From Micromonospora sp. C31 (GTDB taxonomy: Bacteria; Actinomycetota; Actinomycetes; Mycobacteriales; Micromonosporaceae), in NCBI RefSeq assembly GCF_018070575.1, contig NZ_JAGPXN010000002.1, positions 62,001 to 126,000 of the forward strand: DNA of 64,000 nt. Reading direction: 5' to 3'. This document shows positions 47,616 to 56,137 of this stretch, in pieces; the first letter of the stretch is position 1; each line of letters starts with the position of its first letter. Under the pieces are notes generated by a model. It worked only from the letters and a program-made list of their open reading frames with translations. It was not told the DNA's origin and ran no database searches. A program made the translations under genes and the position numbers.

Positions 47616-49727
47616 TCAGCTGCCGATCGGGCCGCCGTCCAGGCGCCAGGCCACCACCACGCCCGGCTTGGCGAAGTCGCCGTCCGGCCAGTTCGAGGCC
47701 GGGCTCTCGACCGACGCGCCGCTGAGCTCGCCCGGGTGCTGCACCGCCACGAAGACCGAGCGGTTGTCCCCGGTGATGAACGGGCCGCACGCCTCCGCGC
47801 CCACCGGCACGGTGAGGAACTGCTTCAGGTGGCCCCGCTCCGGCCCCTCGACGGCCGTGGCGAAGAGGCCGTCGTTGCTGCCCAGCGCGTTGCCGTCCGT
47901 GGAGATCCAGAGGTTCCCGGTGGCGTCGAACGCCACGTTGTCCGGGCAGGAGATCGGGGAGACCTTCGTCTTGTCGTACCCGGCGAAGAAGGTCGACGGG
48001 TCCGCCGGGTCACCGGCCACGATGGGCAGCGACCAGGCGAAGGTCTCGCCCGCGTTGTCGCCCCGGTCCTCGACCAGCTCCAGCACCTGGCCGTGCTTGT
48101 TGAGGTTGCGCGGGTTGGCCTCGTCGGCGGCCGGCTTGCCGGCCTTGCCCCGGTCGGTGTTGTTGGTCAGCGCCACGTACACCTTGCCGGTGAGCAGGCT
48201 GGGCTCGACGTCCTCCGGGCGGTCCATCTTGGTCGCCCCGACCTTGTCGCCGGCCAGCCGGGTGAAGGTGAGCACGTCGGCGGCCGTCATCCCGTCGACG
48301 TACGAGCGGTTGCCGCTGACCAGCCTGATCCACCGGCCCCGGCCGTCGAACGCGCCGTCGGACGGGAGCCGGCCGGAGCCGTCGATCTCGCCGGCGCTGG
48401 TCTCGTCGAGCTTGGCGACGTAGAGGGTGCCCGACTCCAGCAGGGTCAGGTTGTGCCGGCGGGCGACCCAGGAGTTGCCCTTCATGAACTTCTTGTCGGA
48501 GACGAACTTGTACAGGTAGTCGAAGCGCTCGTCGTCGCCCATGTACGCGACCACGTGCCCGCTCTTCGCCACGATGACGTTCGCGCCCTCGTGCTTGAAC
48601 CGGCCCAGCGCGGTGTGCTTGCGCGGGCGGCTCTCCGGGTCGTACGGGTCGATCTCCACGACCCACCCGTGCCGGTTGGCCTCGTTCGGGTGCTTCGCCA
48701 GGTCGAACCGCTCGTCGGCGCGCTCCCACTTGCGGCTGCCGCTCGGGTAGCGGGTGGTGGTGTTGATGCCGTAGCGGGCCAGCTTCGGCTTCGCCTCCGC
48801 GGCCACCGCGTCACCGCCGACGAAGTACTGGTTGAAGTTCTCCTCGCCGGAGAGCACCGTGCCCCACGGGGTGACCCCGCCGGCGCAGTTGTTCAGCGTG
48901 CCGACGACCGTACGACCCCTGGGGTCGGCGGCGGTCCGCAGGTGCGCCGAGCCGGCGGCCGGCCCGGTCAGCTCGAACTTCGTGGCCAGCGCCGTGACCC
49001 GCCGGTTGTACGGCCGCCGGCCCTTGGTGACCGGCCGCCACTGCCCGGTGCCGTCGACCCGCTCCAGCTCCACCACCGACATGCCGTGCGCGGCCATGGC
49101 GATCCGGAGCTGTTCGACGCTCAGCGCGTCCTGGCTCGTGAAGCCGGGGAACATCAGGTCCTCGTTGGTGTACTCGTGGTTGACCACGAGCAGCGCGCGC
49201 CGGCGCCCGTCCAGCGGCAGCACCCCGACGAAGTCGTTGTTGTAGCCGAACTGCCGGGCCTGGGCGGCGGCGGTCTGGGCGTGCAGGTCGAACTCGGGGG
49301 CGCCCGGCACGACCGGGTCACCCCAGCGCATGATTACCGAGTGGTCGTACCCGTTGGGCACGACGAGGCTGTCCAGGGTGTTCGGCGGGACCGGCTTGAA
49401 GGTCAGCGCGCCGTTGCCGACGCCGCCGGAGGGGCGGCCGAGGCCGGCGGCCTCGGGGACCACGGGGGTGGCCGGGGCCGCCGCGGCGGGGGCGGCACCG
49501 GCCACCGCGCCGCCGAAGCCGAGGACCAGCGCGCCGACCGCGCCGGCCCGGACCACGCCGCGCCGGGACACCTCCGCGTTCACCACGTCCCCGAAGTACG
49601 CGTTGTCGGAGGTGTTGGGCACCGGGTGGTCGCACGCGTTGCCGCACCGGTAGAGACAGGTCATGGCGTCGCGGCTGCCGTGGCGGGTGGCGCCCAGCAA
49701 CGGGAGCAGCCGGGGACGGTCGCTCAT
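47616..49727 (-). CDS. phoX: PhoX-family alkaline phosphatase
   Basis: 703 residues from ATG 49727 with GGAGG ten bases upstream. A long N-region with three Cys (CLYRCGNACDHP, residues 24-35) precedes a Tat signal (SRRGVVRAG with Arg55-Arg56, then a Gly/Ala core to about residue 85). The mature part is the DUF839/PhoX propeller: VVNHEYTNED, NNCAGGVTPWGTVLSGEEN, HGWVVEIDPYDPESRPRKHT and AFDATGNLWISTDG are conserved. PhoX enzymes use iron and calcium to strip phosphate from esters outside the cell during phosphate starvation. A PHO-box-like double repeat lies 98-119 bases upstream. Confidence 0.92.
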   Translation of the reverse strand: MSDRPRLLPLLGATRHGSRDAMTCLYRCGNACDHPVPNTSDNAYFGDVVNAEVSRRGVVRAGAVGALVLGFGGAVAGAAPAAAAPATPVVPEAAGLGRPSGGVGNGALTFKPVPPNTLDSLVVPNGYDHSVIMRWGDPVVPGAPEFDLHAQTAAAQARQFGYNNDFVGVLPLDGRRRALLVVNHEYTNEDLMFPGFTSQDALSVEQLRIAMAAHGMSVVELERVDGTGQWRPVTKGRRPYNRRVTALATKFELTGPAAGSAHLRTAADPRGRTVVGTLNNCAGGVTPWGTVLSGEENFNQYFVGGDAVAAEAKPKLARYGINTTTRYPSGSRKWERADERFDLAKHPNEANRHGWVVEIDPYDPESRPRKHTALGRFKHEGANVIVAKSGHVVAYMGDDERFDYLYKFVSDKKFMKGNSWVARRHNLTLLESGTLYVAKLDETSAGEIDGSGRLPSDGAFDGRGRWIRLVSGNRSYVDGMTAADVLTFTRLAGDKVGATKMDRPEDVEPSLLTGKVYVALTNNTDRGKAGKPAADEANPRNLNKHGQVLELVEDRGDNAGETFAWSLPIVAGDPADPSTFFAGYDKTKVSPISCPDNVAFDATGNLWISTDGNALGSNDGLFATAVEGPERGHLKQFLTVPVGAEACGPFITGDNRSVFVAVQHPGELSGASVESPASNWPDGDFAKPGVVVAWRLDGGPIGS

Positions 49728-49824
49728 GGAAGGAGCCTCCTGAAGGGGGTCGGTGCACGCCGAACCAGCCGCTGGCGTGCGTACCCGCCGGACGCTAGGA
49801 GGGCGTGGTGAGCGACCGTCGGCG

Positions 49825-49846
49825 GCGGTGTGAACCGGGCGTGAAC
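49825..49846 (-). promoter_or_regulatory. PHO-box-like PhoP binding site upstream of phoX
   Basis: On the minus strand two adjacent 11-base units read GTTCACGCCCG (49846-49836) and GTTCACACCGC (49835-49825). Direct repeats of GTTCACC-like 11-mers are the Streptomyces PHO box bound by phosphorylated PhoP. Position and orientation suit activation of phoX under phosphate limitation. Confidence 0.6.
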
Positions 49847-49879
49847 ACCTCTGCCGGGAATCCCACGGTGACCTGCGGC

Positions 49880-49907
49880 TGAACCGTTCGGGGCGACGGC
49901 ACGTATT
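49880..49907 (+). promoter_or_regulatory. Candidate ECF sigma promoter of the sigma/anti-sigma operon
   Basis: TGAACC (49880-49885) and CGTATT (49902-49907) are separated by 16 bases. This resembles SigL/SigK-type ECF promoters (TGAACC, N16-18, CGT). A start near 49914 would leave about 43 bases of leader before the sigma gene, consistent with autoregulation. Confidence 0.5.
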
Positions 49908-49956
49908 CCCGGGCGAGCGCCACCGCCGGACTCGCGGCGACAGCGAGGAGACCGCC

Positions 49957-50472
49957 ATCAGCGACCACGACGCCCAACTGCTGCGCGCGCTGCACGACGA
50001 GCACGCGGAGGCGCTGTACGCGCACGCCCTGCGGCTGGTCAACGGCGACCGGCAGCGGGCCGAGGACCTGGTGCAGGAGACGCTGCTGCGGGCCTGGCGG
50101 CACCCGGAGTCGCTGGACCCGACGCGCGGCTCGGTCCGGTCCTGGCTCTTCACCACCGCCCGCAACCTGGCCATCGACGCCTGGCGGCGCCGCTCCGCCC
50201 GCGTCGGCGAGGTCTTCACCGACGAGCTGCCCGAGCCCGTCCAGGCCGTGGACGAGGCGGAACGCGCCGTGGAGGCGTGGACCGTCGCCGAGGCGCTGAA
50301 CCGGCTCAGCCCCACCCACCGGGAGGTGCTGGTCGAGTGCTTCTACCAGGGGCGGTCGGTGGCGGAGGCGGCGTCCCGGCTGGGCGTGCCGCCCGGCACG
50401 GTCAAGTCCCGGACCCACTACGCCCTGCGCTCACTACGGTTGGTCCTGGCCGAGATGGGGGTGACGGAATGA
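49957..50472 (+). CDS. ECF RNA polymerase sigma factor, apparent ATC start
   Basis: 171 residues if translation starts at ATC 49957, six bases after GAGGAGA (49945-49951). In frame upstream no ATG, GTG or TTG exists back to at least 49864, and the first downstream GTG (50071) would delete most of region 2. Region 2 needs the upstream part: QLLRALHDEHAEALYAHALR, then AEDLVQETLLRAW (region 2.2) and ARNLAIDAWRRR (region 2.4). Region 4 is LSPTHREVLVECFYQGRSVA with LGVPPGTVKSRTHYALRSLR. SigL/SigK-like by the linked zinc-finger anti-sigma. It overlaps the anti-sigma gene by four bases. Confidence 0.85.
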   Translation: MSDHDAQLLRALHDEHAEALYAHALRLVNGDRQRAEDLVQETLLRAWRHPESLDPTRGSVRSWLFTTARNLAIDAWRRRSARVGEVFTDELPEPVQAVDEAERAVEAWTVAEALNRLSPTHREVLVECFYQGRSVAEAASRLGVPPGTVKSRTHYALRSLRLVLAEMGVTE

Positions 50473-51161
50473 CCCGGTGCGAGTTCGCGCACGACGACGG
50501 CGCGTACGTGCTGGGTGCGCTGGCTCCCGCCGACCGGGTGGCCTACGAGCGGCACCTCGCCGGCTGTGCCGCCTGCCGCCAGGCGGTCGCCGATATCGCC
50601 GTCCTGCCGGCGCTGCTCGGCCGCCTCGACCCGGCCGGCCTGGAGCAGTTCCTGCCGCCGCCGGAGAACCCCCGGGTGCCCGAACTGCTCGCCGCCGTGC
50701 GGGAGCGCCGCCGTCGGGAGCGGTCGGCCACCCGGCGCCGGTACGCCCTCACCGCGCTCGCGGCTGCCGCGCTGGCCCTGGTCGTCGGCGTCGGCACCGC
50801 CGCCCTGCTGCCCCGGGAGGCAGCCGTCGGGCCGCCGGTCGAGGTGCGGATGGTCGCCATGCAACCGGTCGCCGGCACGGTGCCGGTGCACGCCGAGATC
50901 GCCCTCAGCGGCACCGACTGGGGCACCGAGGTGCGGATGCGCTGCGGGTACGACGCGAAGGCCGGCTACGCCAAGGCGTACACCTTCCGGCTGGTGGCGC
51001 ACGGCCCGGGTGGCGCGACGGAGCAGGTGGGGTCGTGGCTCGCCGCTCCCGGCGACGACCTGCGGTTCACCGGCGCGACCCGGTTCACCGACGCGGAGCT
51101 GGTCCGGCTGGAACTGCTGCGCGCCGACGGCACCCCCGTCCTCGCCTACGACGTCCGCTGA
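50469..51161 (+). CDS. Membrane-anchored zinc-finger anti-sigma factor
   Basis: 230 residues from ATG 50469, overlapping the sigma stop (ATGA). An N-terminal ZAS-type anti-sigma domain carries HxxxCxxC (His29, Cys33, Cys36) in YERHLAGCAACRQ. One membrane helix follows at about residues 94-116, then an extracellular beta-rich domain of about 110 residues with a single Cys (RMRCGYDAKAGY). It should hold the sigma factor inactive at the membrane and release it on an extracellular or redox signal. Confidence 0.9.
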   Translation: MTRCEFAHDDGAYVLGALAPADRVAYERHLAGCAACRQAVADIAVLPALLGRLDPAGLEQFLPPPENPRVPELLAAVRERRRRERSATRRRYALTALAAAALALVVGVGTAALLPREAAVGPPVEVRMVAMQPVAGTVPVHAEIALSGTDWGTEVRMRCGYDAKAGYAKAYTFRLVAHGPGGATEQVGSWLAAPGDDLRFTGATRFTDAELVRLELLRADGTPVLAYDVR

Positions 51162-51177
51162 CCGCGCCGCGCGTCGG

Positions 51178-52107
51178 TCAGCGGGTCGTGACGACGGCCT
51201 CGGCCCGGCGGGCGGCGAGGGTGGTGGCGCGGGTACGGCGGGAGTGGCGCACGGCGTCGACGGTGAAGACGATCAGCGCGGCCCAGACCAGGGCGAAACC
51301 GGCGAGCCGGGCCGGCGGCATCGGCTCGTGGAAGATCAGCACCCCGCAGCCGAGCTGGAGGATCGGCGCGAGGTACTGGATCATGCCGAGCCCGGTGAGC
51401 GGAAGCCGGTTCGCCGCCCCGGCGAAGAGCAGCAGCGGGATCGCGGTGGCCACACCGGCCGACACCAGCAGCGCGGTGTGTCCGAGCGACACCTGCCCGA
51501 AGGTGCCGTCGCCGGCGGCGGTGAGCCAACCCAGGTACGCCAGGGCGGGCAGCGCCAGCACCGCCGACTCGACGAAGAGCCCCTCCGCGGCGGGCAGCCC
51601 CAGCCGTTTCTTGACGAAGCCGTAGCCGGCGAAGCTGAACGCCAGGACCAGCGCCAGGTACGGCAGCCGGCCGTAGTCGACGGTCAGCACGGCCACCGCC
51701 AGGCCGCCGATGCCGAGCGCCACCCACTGCGTGGGCCGCAGCCGCTCGCGCAGCACGGTGACGCCCAGCAGCACCACCACCAGCGGGTTGATGAAGTAGC
51801 CGAGGGCGGTCTCCACCACCCGGTCGGAGTTCACCCCGTAGATGTAGGTGCCCCAGTTCACCGCGATCAGCGCGGCGGCGACGCCGATGCCGGCCAGCGC
51901 CCGGGGCCGGCGCAACAGCGCCCGCAGGAAGCCGACGTTGCGCAGCGCCACCAGCAGCAGGGCGACGAACACCACCGACCAGACGATGCGGTGGGCCAGG
52001 ATCTCGATCGACCCCGCCGGGCGCAGCAGCCGCAGGTAGAGCGGGAAGAACCCCCAGAGCAGGTACGCGACGAAGCCGTAGAGGTAGCCGAGGCGGAGTG
52101 GCGTCAC
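51178..52107 (-). CDS. rarD: RarD-family EamA transporter
   Basis: 309 residues from GTG 52107. Ten membrane helices in two EamA repeats: YGFVAYLLWGFFPLYLRLLR opens the first, VNWGTYIYGVNSDRVVETAL and GYFINPLVVVLLGV are RarD marks. Substrates of RarD proteins are poorly known. Its GTG overlaps the stop of the acetyltransferase gene (GTGA), so the two are coupled. The stop lies 16 bases from the anti-sigma stop, facing it. Confidence 0.9.
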   Translation of the reverse strand: MTPLRLGYLYGFVAYLLWGFFPLYLRLLRPAGSIEILAHRIVWSVVFVALLLVALRNVGFLRALLRRPRALAGIGVAAALIAVNWGTYIYGVNSDRVVETALGYFINPLVVVLLGVTVLRERLRPTQWVALGIGGLAVAVLTVDYGRLPYLALVLAFSFAGYGFVKKRLGLPAAEGLFVESAVLALPALAYLGWLTAAGDGTFGQVSLGHTALLVSAGVATAIPLLLFAGAANRLPLTGLGMIQYLAPILQLGCGVLIFHEPMPPARLAGFALVWAALIVFTVDAVRHSRRTRATTLAARRAEAVVTTR

Positions 52108-52604
52108 GCCTCCACCGTAAGGGGTGACCGGCCGCCCGGATCCTTGCCGGTGACCCGGTTCACCTGCTGTTCCCGCTGGTCGAGCTGCATCCAGCGGTGC
52201 GGATCGGCCAGCGTGGCGAATCCGACCTTGGCGTACACCGCGTGGGCGTCGGCGGTGGCCAGCAGGATCCGGCGTACGCCCAGTTCGGCGAGGTGGTCGC
52301 GGACCGCGACGGCCAGCCAGCTGCCCAGCCCCCGGCCGCGCTCGCCGGGATCGACGTAGACGTCGCAGAGCCAGGCGAAGGTGGCCCTGTCGGTGATCAC
52401 CCGGGCGACCGCGACCTGCCGGCCGTCACCCGGGCGGTAGACGCCGAACGGCACCGACCCGGCGAACGCCCGCGCCACCGTCTCCCGGTCCCGCCCGATC
52501 GCCCAGTACGCGTCGGTGGAGAGCCAGTGGTGCACCAGGTCCAGGTCGATCCGGTCCGCCTCGGTGCTGAGCAGGTAGCCGTCGTCACGGGTCAGGGTGA
52601 GCAT
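52104..52604 (-). CDS. GNAT-family N-acetyltransferase
   Basis: 166 residues from ATG 52604. The acetyl-CoA loop is VDPGERGRGLGSWLAVAV (residues about 86-103), preceded by TFAWLCDVYV and followed by ILLATADAHAVYAKVGF. This resembles small single-domain GNATs that modify antibiotics, amines or protein N-termini. Substrate unknown. It overlaps and precedes rarD. Confidence 0.88.
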   Translation of the reverse strand: MLTLTRDDGYLLSTEADRIDLDLVHHWLSTDAYWAIGRDRETVARAFAGSVPFGVYRPGDGRQVAVARVITDRATFAWLCDVYVDPGERGRGLGSWLAVAVRDHLAELGVRRILLATADAHAVYAKVGFATLADPHRWMQLDQREQQVNRVTGKDPGGRSPLTVEA

Positions 52605-52653
52605 GCCCGCGACGCTAGCCCGGCCACCCGCCTCGATCAGCGACCAATTCCCG

Positions 52654-52721
52654 CCCTCTGGTCGGCCGGCCCTGCGATCGGAGCCTGACCTCTGGTCGGC
52701 CGGCCCTGGGATCGGGGTCTG
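52654..52721. repeat. Imperfect 35-bp tandem repeat in an intergenic gap
   Basis: Two copies of CTCTGGTCGGCCGGCCCTG followed by C/G GATCGG lie at 52654-52687 and 52689-52721. They differ at a few positions. The gap separates two minus-strand genes, and GGCCGGCC makes each copy partly palindromic. Confidence 0.6.
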
Positions 52722-52755
52722 CCTGCGGTCGCGGCCGGACTCCGGCCGGCCCGGG

Positions 52756-53142
52756 TCAGTCCCGGTCGAGGGCGGCCCCGAGGAGCCAGGTGACGATGCC
52801 GACGAGGAGCGCGCCGAGCACCGCCTCCGGCCAGAAGCCGTCGACGTGGAAGGGCAGCCCGGCCTGGTCGGCGATCCAGCTCGTGAGCAGGAACAGCAGC
52901 CCGTTGACCACCAGGGCGATCAGCCCGAGGGTCAGCAGGTAGAAGCCGCAGCCGACGGTCTTGATGATCGGCTGGAGCACCGCGTTGACCACGCCGAAGA
53001 TCACCGCGACGAGGACCAGCGTGACGACCGTCTCGCTGGTGGACGCCGAATCCAGTGTGATGCCCGGGATGAGCAGCGTGGCCAGCCAGAAGGCCAGCGC
53101 CGTGCTGCCCAGCCGGATCAGCAGCCCTTTGAGGAAACCCAT
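52756..53142 (-). CDS. Phage-holin-like superfamily IV membrane protein
   Basis: 128 residues from ATG 53142 (a start nine codons upstream is open but unlikely). Four membrane helices; VAVIFGVVNAVLQPIIKTVG and YLLTLGLIALVVNGLLFLLT are the family core. Despite the name these YvlD-like proteins are chromosomal and of unknown function. No lytic gene is nearby, so a phage origin is not supported. Confidence 0.85.
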   Translation of the reverse strand: MGFLKGLLIRLGSTALAFWLATLLIPGITLDSASTSETVVTLVLVAVIFGVVNAVLQPIIKTVGCGFYLLTLGLIALVVNGLLFLLTSWIADQAGLPFHVDGFWPEAVLGALLVGIVTWLLGAALDRD

Positions 53143-53199
53143 GGCCGGGATCGTGCCACGGAAGGACAAGGCGCGGAAGTCGCGGGTTCGGCTGCCCGC

Positions 53200-55101
53200 T
53201 CAGCGACGGGAGGGGCGGCCGATCAGTTGCGACTCGATCGGAGTGGGGGAGAGCAGCGCCCAGCGCAACGCCCGCCGGTTCACCAGCGCCACCATGTCGT
53301 CCCGGATCCGGGTCAGCCACTCCGCCGACCCGCCGAGCCCCAGTGCGGCGCCTGCCACGGCGGCCTCGGCCGGGTCGAGCGGTTGCAGCACGGCCAGGTC
53401 GGCGCGGCCCAACGCGTCGGCGTCGGCGGCGGTCAGCTCGTCGCGCACCAGCAGCGTGGTCCGCCACGGGGATCCCGGCTCGGTCTCGGCGGGCGTGGGA
53501 CCGGCGTCGACCACCACCAGCAGCGGACGCAGCGGCGAAGCCGGCTCGCCCACCGGGCGGCCGGGCGGGATCACCGGGATCATCGCCCCGGGGACGCCGA
53601 CGCCCCGGACGAACGGCTCCCACCCGCGCGGGCGGGCGGTCTGCACCACCACCCGGGCCCCGAGCGCCATCGCCCGCACCGCCACCAGCTGCGCCGCGCG
53701 TATCCCGCCGACCAGCATCACCCGGGTGCTCTCCGGTCGGAACAGCCGAACGGTCACCGCGCCGCCGTGCCGGTTGGTGCCGACCATCAGCCCCGCCTCG
53801 CCGAGGGTCAGCTCCAGGCCGTCCGGCGTGGGACCCGGGCCCGCGACGCCCGCCGCCGCGAGCGGCAACGTGCCGGCCAACCCGCCGAGCTGCGCGCCGT
53901 CGAGCCGCTGCACCTCACCGCCCACCTCGGCCATCAGCCGGCGCAGCGCCTGCGCCGCGACCGACAGCTCCGCCGGGGTGGCGGCGGCCAGTCGTACGGT
54001 CAGCCCGGTCGGCGCCGACGCGGGGTCGGCGCCGGACCACGGCCCGACGCCGAACGAGACGGTGGTCGCCGTCGCCGGCAGCGCGAGCAGCCGCGACACC
54101 AGCCGTCGACCGGCGTCGGTACGCGCGTCGGGCCAGCGGCGCAACCGGAACGTGGTCTGGAGCAGGTCGCCCGCCCGGACCGCCTGCCAGGACTCCTGCG
54201 CGGGGTGGTCGTCGTGGTGGGCCAGCTCCGCCAGCACCCGCAGCGTCGCGTGCTCGCCCAGCGGGCGGGCGGTGACGGGCCCGAGCCGGCGGGTGATCCG
54301 GCGCACCGTTCCGGAGAGCGTCCGCCGCAGTTCCTCCGCCGTCCAGCCCTCGACGCGGAGCACCCGGACGGCGAGCACGGCCCGTTCCCGCCCGGCGAGC
54401 CGTCCGTCGGTGAGCTGCCGGTACGAGGTGGCGACCGTGCCGCCACCCGCGCCGACCGTCGGCGCCGGCGAGCCCGTCAGCAGGAGCTGGAGGCGGACCG
54501 GGGGGCCGTCCGGCGCGGCGGCCGGCAGCAGCGTCGCCGGGACGGGCAGCGCACGGGGCGCGTCGCCGAGCAGGTCGGCCGGGTCGCCCACCTCCAGCAC
54601 GGCCACCATGCCCGCGGCGTCGTCCAGCACGGCGGCCGGCGTGCCGGCCAGCTCGGCGGGACGGACGACCGCGCCCGGGTCGACCAGGCCCAGCAGGGCC
54701 GTCGGACCGGCGGCCGGCGGCAGGGCACGCCGGCGCGTGGCGTAGCCCAGGCCGGCGGTCAGCCACTCGAAGAGCCACCGCCCCCGCAGCCGCACCCACG
54801 CCACCGGCAGCAGCAGCGCGGCCACCCCCACGGCGGCCAACGTCGCCAGCACCCCGCGGCCGGTGGCCGCCACCACGGCGGCCACCGCCACCTGCGTGGC
54901 GACGACCTGACCGGCCCGGACACCGGCGCCGCGCCGCCGGGCGGCCGGGATCCACGGCGTCGACGGGGCGCCCCGGGACGCCGGCGCTCCCGCCACGGTG
55001 CCGGTCGGGGTGGCCGGCGCCGGGCCGAGGGTCGGGGCGGCCGGTCCGGGATCGTGGTCCGAGGCCGGCCGGTGCGGGCCCGCGCCGGTGGTCACCGTCA
55101 C
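53200..55101 (-). CDS. eccE: Type VII secretion protein EccE
   Basis: 633 residues from GTG 55101, five bases after GAGGAGG; the ATG at 55134 would read through that site. The first about 55 residues are Pro/Ala-rich. Two membrane helices (about residues 60-100) precede a long cytoplasmic domain (VLEVGDPADLLGD, GGTVATSYRQLTDGRLAGRE, LHRLL-type helices). This is the EccE layout: a peripheral scaffold of the ESX membrane complex. EccB, EccC and EccD are not in the window. It is divergent from the WXG100 pair. Confidence 0.78.
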   Translation of the reverse strand: MTVTTGAGPHRPASDHDPGPAAPTLGPAPATPTGTVAGAPASRGAPSTPWIPAARRRGAGVRAGQVVATQVAVAAVVAATGRGVLATLAAVGVAALLLPVAWVRLRGRWLFEWLTAGLGYATRRRALPPAAGPTALLGLVDPGAVVRPAELAGTPAAVLDDAAGMVAVLEVGDPADLLGDAPRALPVPATLLPAAAPDGPPVRLQLLLTGSPAPTVGAGGGTVATSYRQLTDGRLAGRERAVLAVRVLRVEGWTAEELRRTLSGTVRRITRRLGPVTARPLGEHATLRVLAELAHHDDHPAQESWQAVRAGDLLQTTFRLRRWPDARTDAGRRLVSRLLALPATATTVSFGVGPWSGADPASAPTGLTVRLAAATPAELSVAAQALRRLMAEVGGEVQRLDGAQLGGLAGTLPLAAAGVAGPGPTPDGLELTLGEAGLMVGTNRHGGAVTVRLFRPESTRVMLVGGIRAAQLVAVRAMALGARVVVQTARPRGWEPFVRGVGVPGAMIPVIPPGRPVGEPASPLRPLLVVVDAGPTPAETEPGSPWRTTLLVRDELTAADADALGRADLAVLQPLDPAEAAVAGAALGLGGSAEWLTRIRDDMVALVNRRALRWALLSPTPIESQLIGRPSRR

Positions 55102-55359
55102 CGCGCCTCCTCGACCGGTCACTCGCCGCGACATCGACGCCGCCCATCGTAGGGGGCCTGCCGGCGGGGCGGGGACCGCGGTCGTCCACAGGGGAGAACC
55201 ACGGGGTAGCAGAAACGCTACCGGACCGCTACCGTCAGCGACGAGTTCTGCTGACCCCCGCGCCCGCCGCGCTCGACGTCCGGGCGGCGCGAGCGGCACG
55301 CCCGGTGACCGGGCGTGCCAGCGGCCAGCCACGACCGATGAGACGAGGTGACGTCCCGG
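55102..55359. promoter_or_regulatory. Divergent region between eccE and the WXG100 genes
   Basis: 258 bases with no credible gene. An AGAAACGCTACCGGACCGCT patch (about 55209) contains a short direct repeat GCTACCG, a possible operator. Promoters cannot be assigned firmly. Confidence 0.3.
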
Positions 55360-55680
55360 GTGTCCCAGACCCAGGCAGAAGCAGCGGTGATGCAGCAGAC
55401 CGCCGCGAAGTTCGAGCAGGTCGACCAGTCCCTGCAGTCCATGCTGAGCAGCCTGATGGCCGAGTTGGAGGTGTTGCAGCAGGCCTGGCGCGGTGCCGGC
55501 GGGCGCTCGTTCGAGCAGGTCAAGCAGCAGTGGGCGCAGGACCAGGCGACGTTGCAGCGGGCGCTGCGCGAGACCGCCGGCGCCATCCGCACGGCCGGCC
55601 AGCACTACGACGTCTCGGACGCCGAGGCCGCCAGCCGCGTGTCCACCACCAACCGCGGCGGCATCCAGCTGCCGCTCTGA
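55360..55680 (+). CDS. WXG100 (ESAT-6-like) secreted protein 1
   Basis: 106 residues from GTG 55360, ten bases after GAGGT; GTG 55348 is an alternative. Two helices joined by the WxG turn (QQAWRGAGGRSFEQ, with Trp-Arg-Gly). The C-terminal helix is followed by a short tail (VSTTNRGGIQLPL). Such proteins leave through ESX secretion as paired helical hairpins; the next gene encodes its probable partner. Confidence 0.92.
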   Translation: MSQTQAEAAVMQQTAAKFEQVDQSLQSMLSSLMAELEVLQQAWRGAGGRSFEQVKQQWAQDQATLQRALRETAGAIRTAGQHYDVSDAEAASRVSTTNRGGIQLPL

Positions 55681-55706
55681 CCCGGTCTCGGGGGAGGAGA
55701 CATCCG

Positions 55707-56000
55707 ATGGACCACGGTGTACTGGTCGTCAACTTCGCCGCCCTGCAACAGGCGGGCGCCGACATCCAGAAGGCGCTGAACGCGCTCGACTCGCAGCTCG
55801 GGCAGCTCGAACGGGACGCCGCCCCGCTCGTGGCGAGCTGGTCCGGCGAGGCCCGCCAGGCCTACGAACAGCGGCAGACCCGCTGGCGTTCGGCCTCGCA
55901 GGACCTCCAGGCGATGCTGCGCGACATCAAGCTCGCGGTGAACGACTCCGCCGCCGACTACCTCGACACGGAGAAGAAGAACGTCGGCCTGTTCCAGTGA
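55707..56000 (+). CDS. WXG100 (ESAT-6-like) secreted protein 2
   Basis: 97 residues from ATG 55707 with GGGGAGGAGA upstream. Helix-turn-helix with the WxG turn in VASWSGEARQAYEQ and a C-terminal YLDTEKKNVGLF, close to the YxxxD/E ESX export signal (Tyr-x3-Glu here). It is 26 bases after the first WXG100 gene, and the two should form a heterodimer. Confidence 0.93.
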   Translation: MDHGVLVVNFAALQQAGADIQKALNALDSQLGQLERDAAPLVASWSGEARQAYEQRQTRWRSASQDLQAMLRDIKLAVNDSAADYLDTEKKNVGLFQ

Positions 56001-56137
56001 GCCCCGCCCGGTGGTGGCGTCGACCGTGACCCGGTCGGCGCCACCACCGGCCGTCCGGGCGGTCCGTCGGCGGGTGGTCCGACCCGACCGCCTCGTCGGC
56101 GGGTGACGGGATCGACCCGGCCACCGCCGGGGTCGGG

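Noticed and set aside
52756..53142. Prophage remnant based on a holin-like protein
   Set aside because: No other phage gene is near; the family is common in bacterial chromosomes.
52597..55152. 851-codon plus-strand frame antisense to eccE
   Set aside because: It is a Gln/Arg/Pro-rich shadow without domains; the minus strand has a coherent EccE protein with a good ribosome site.
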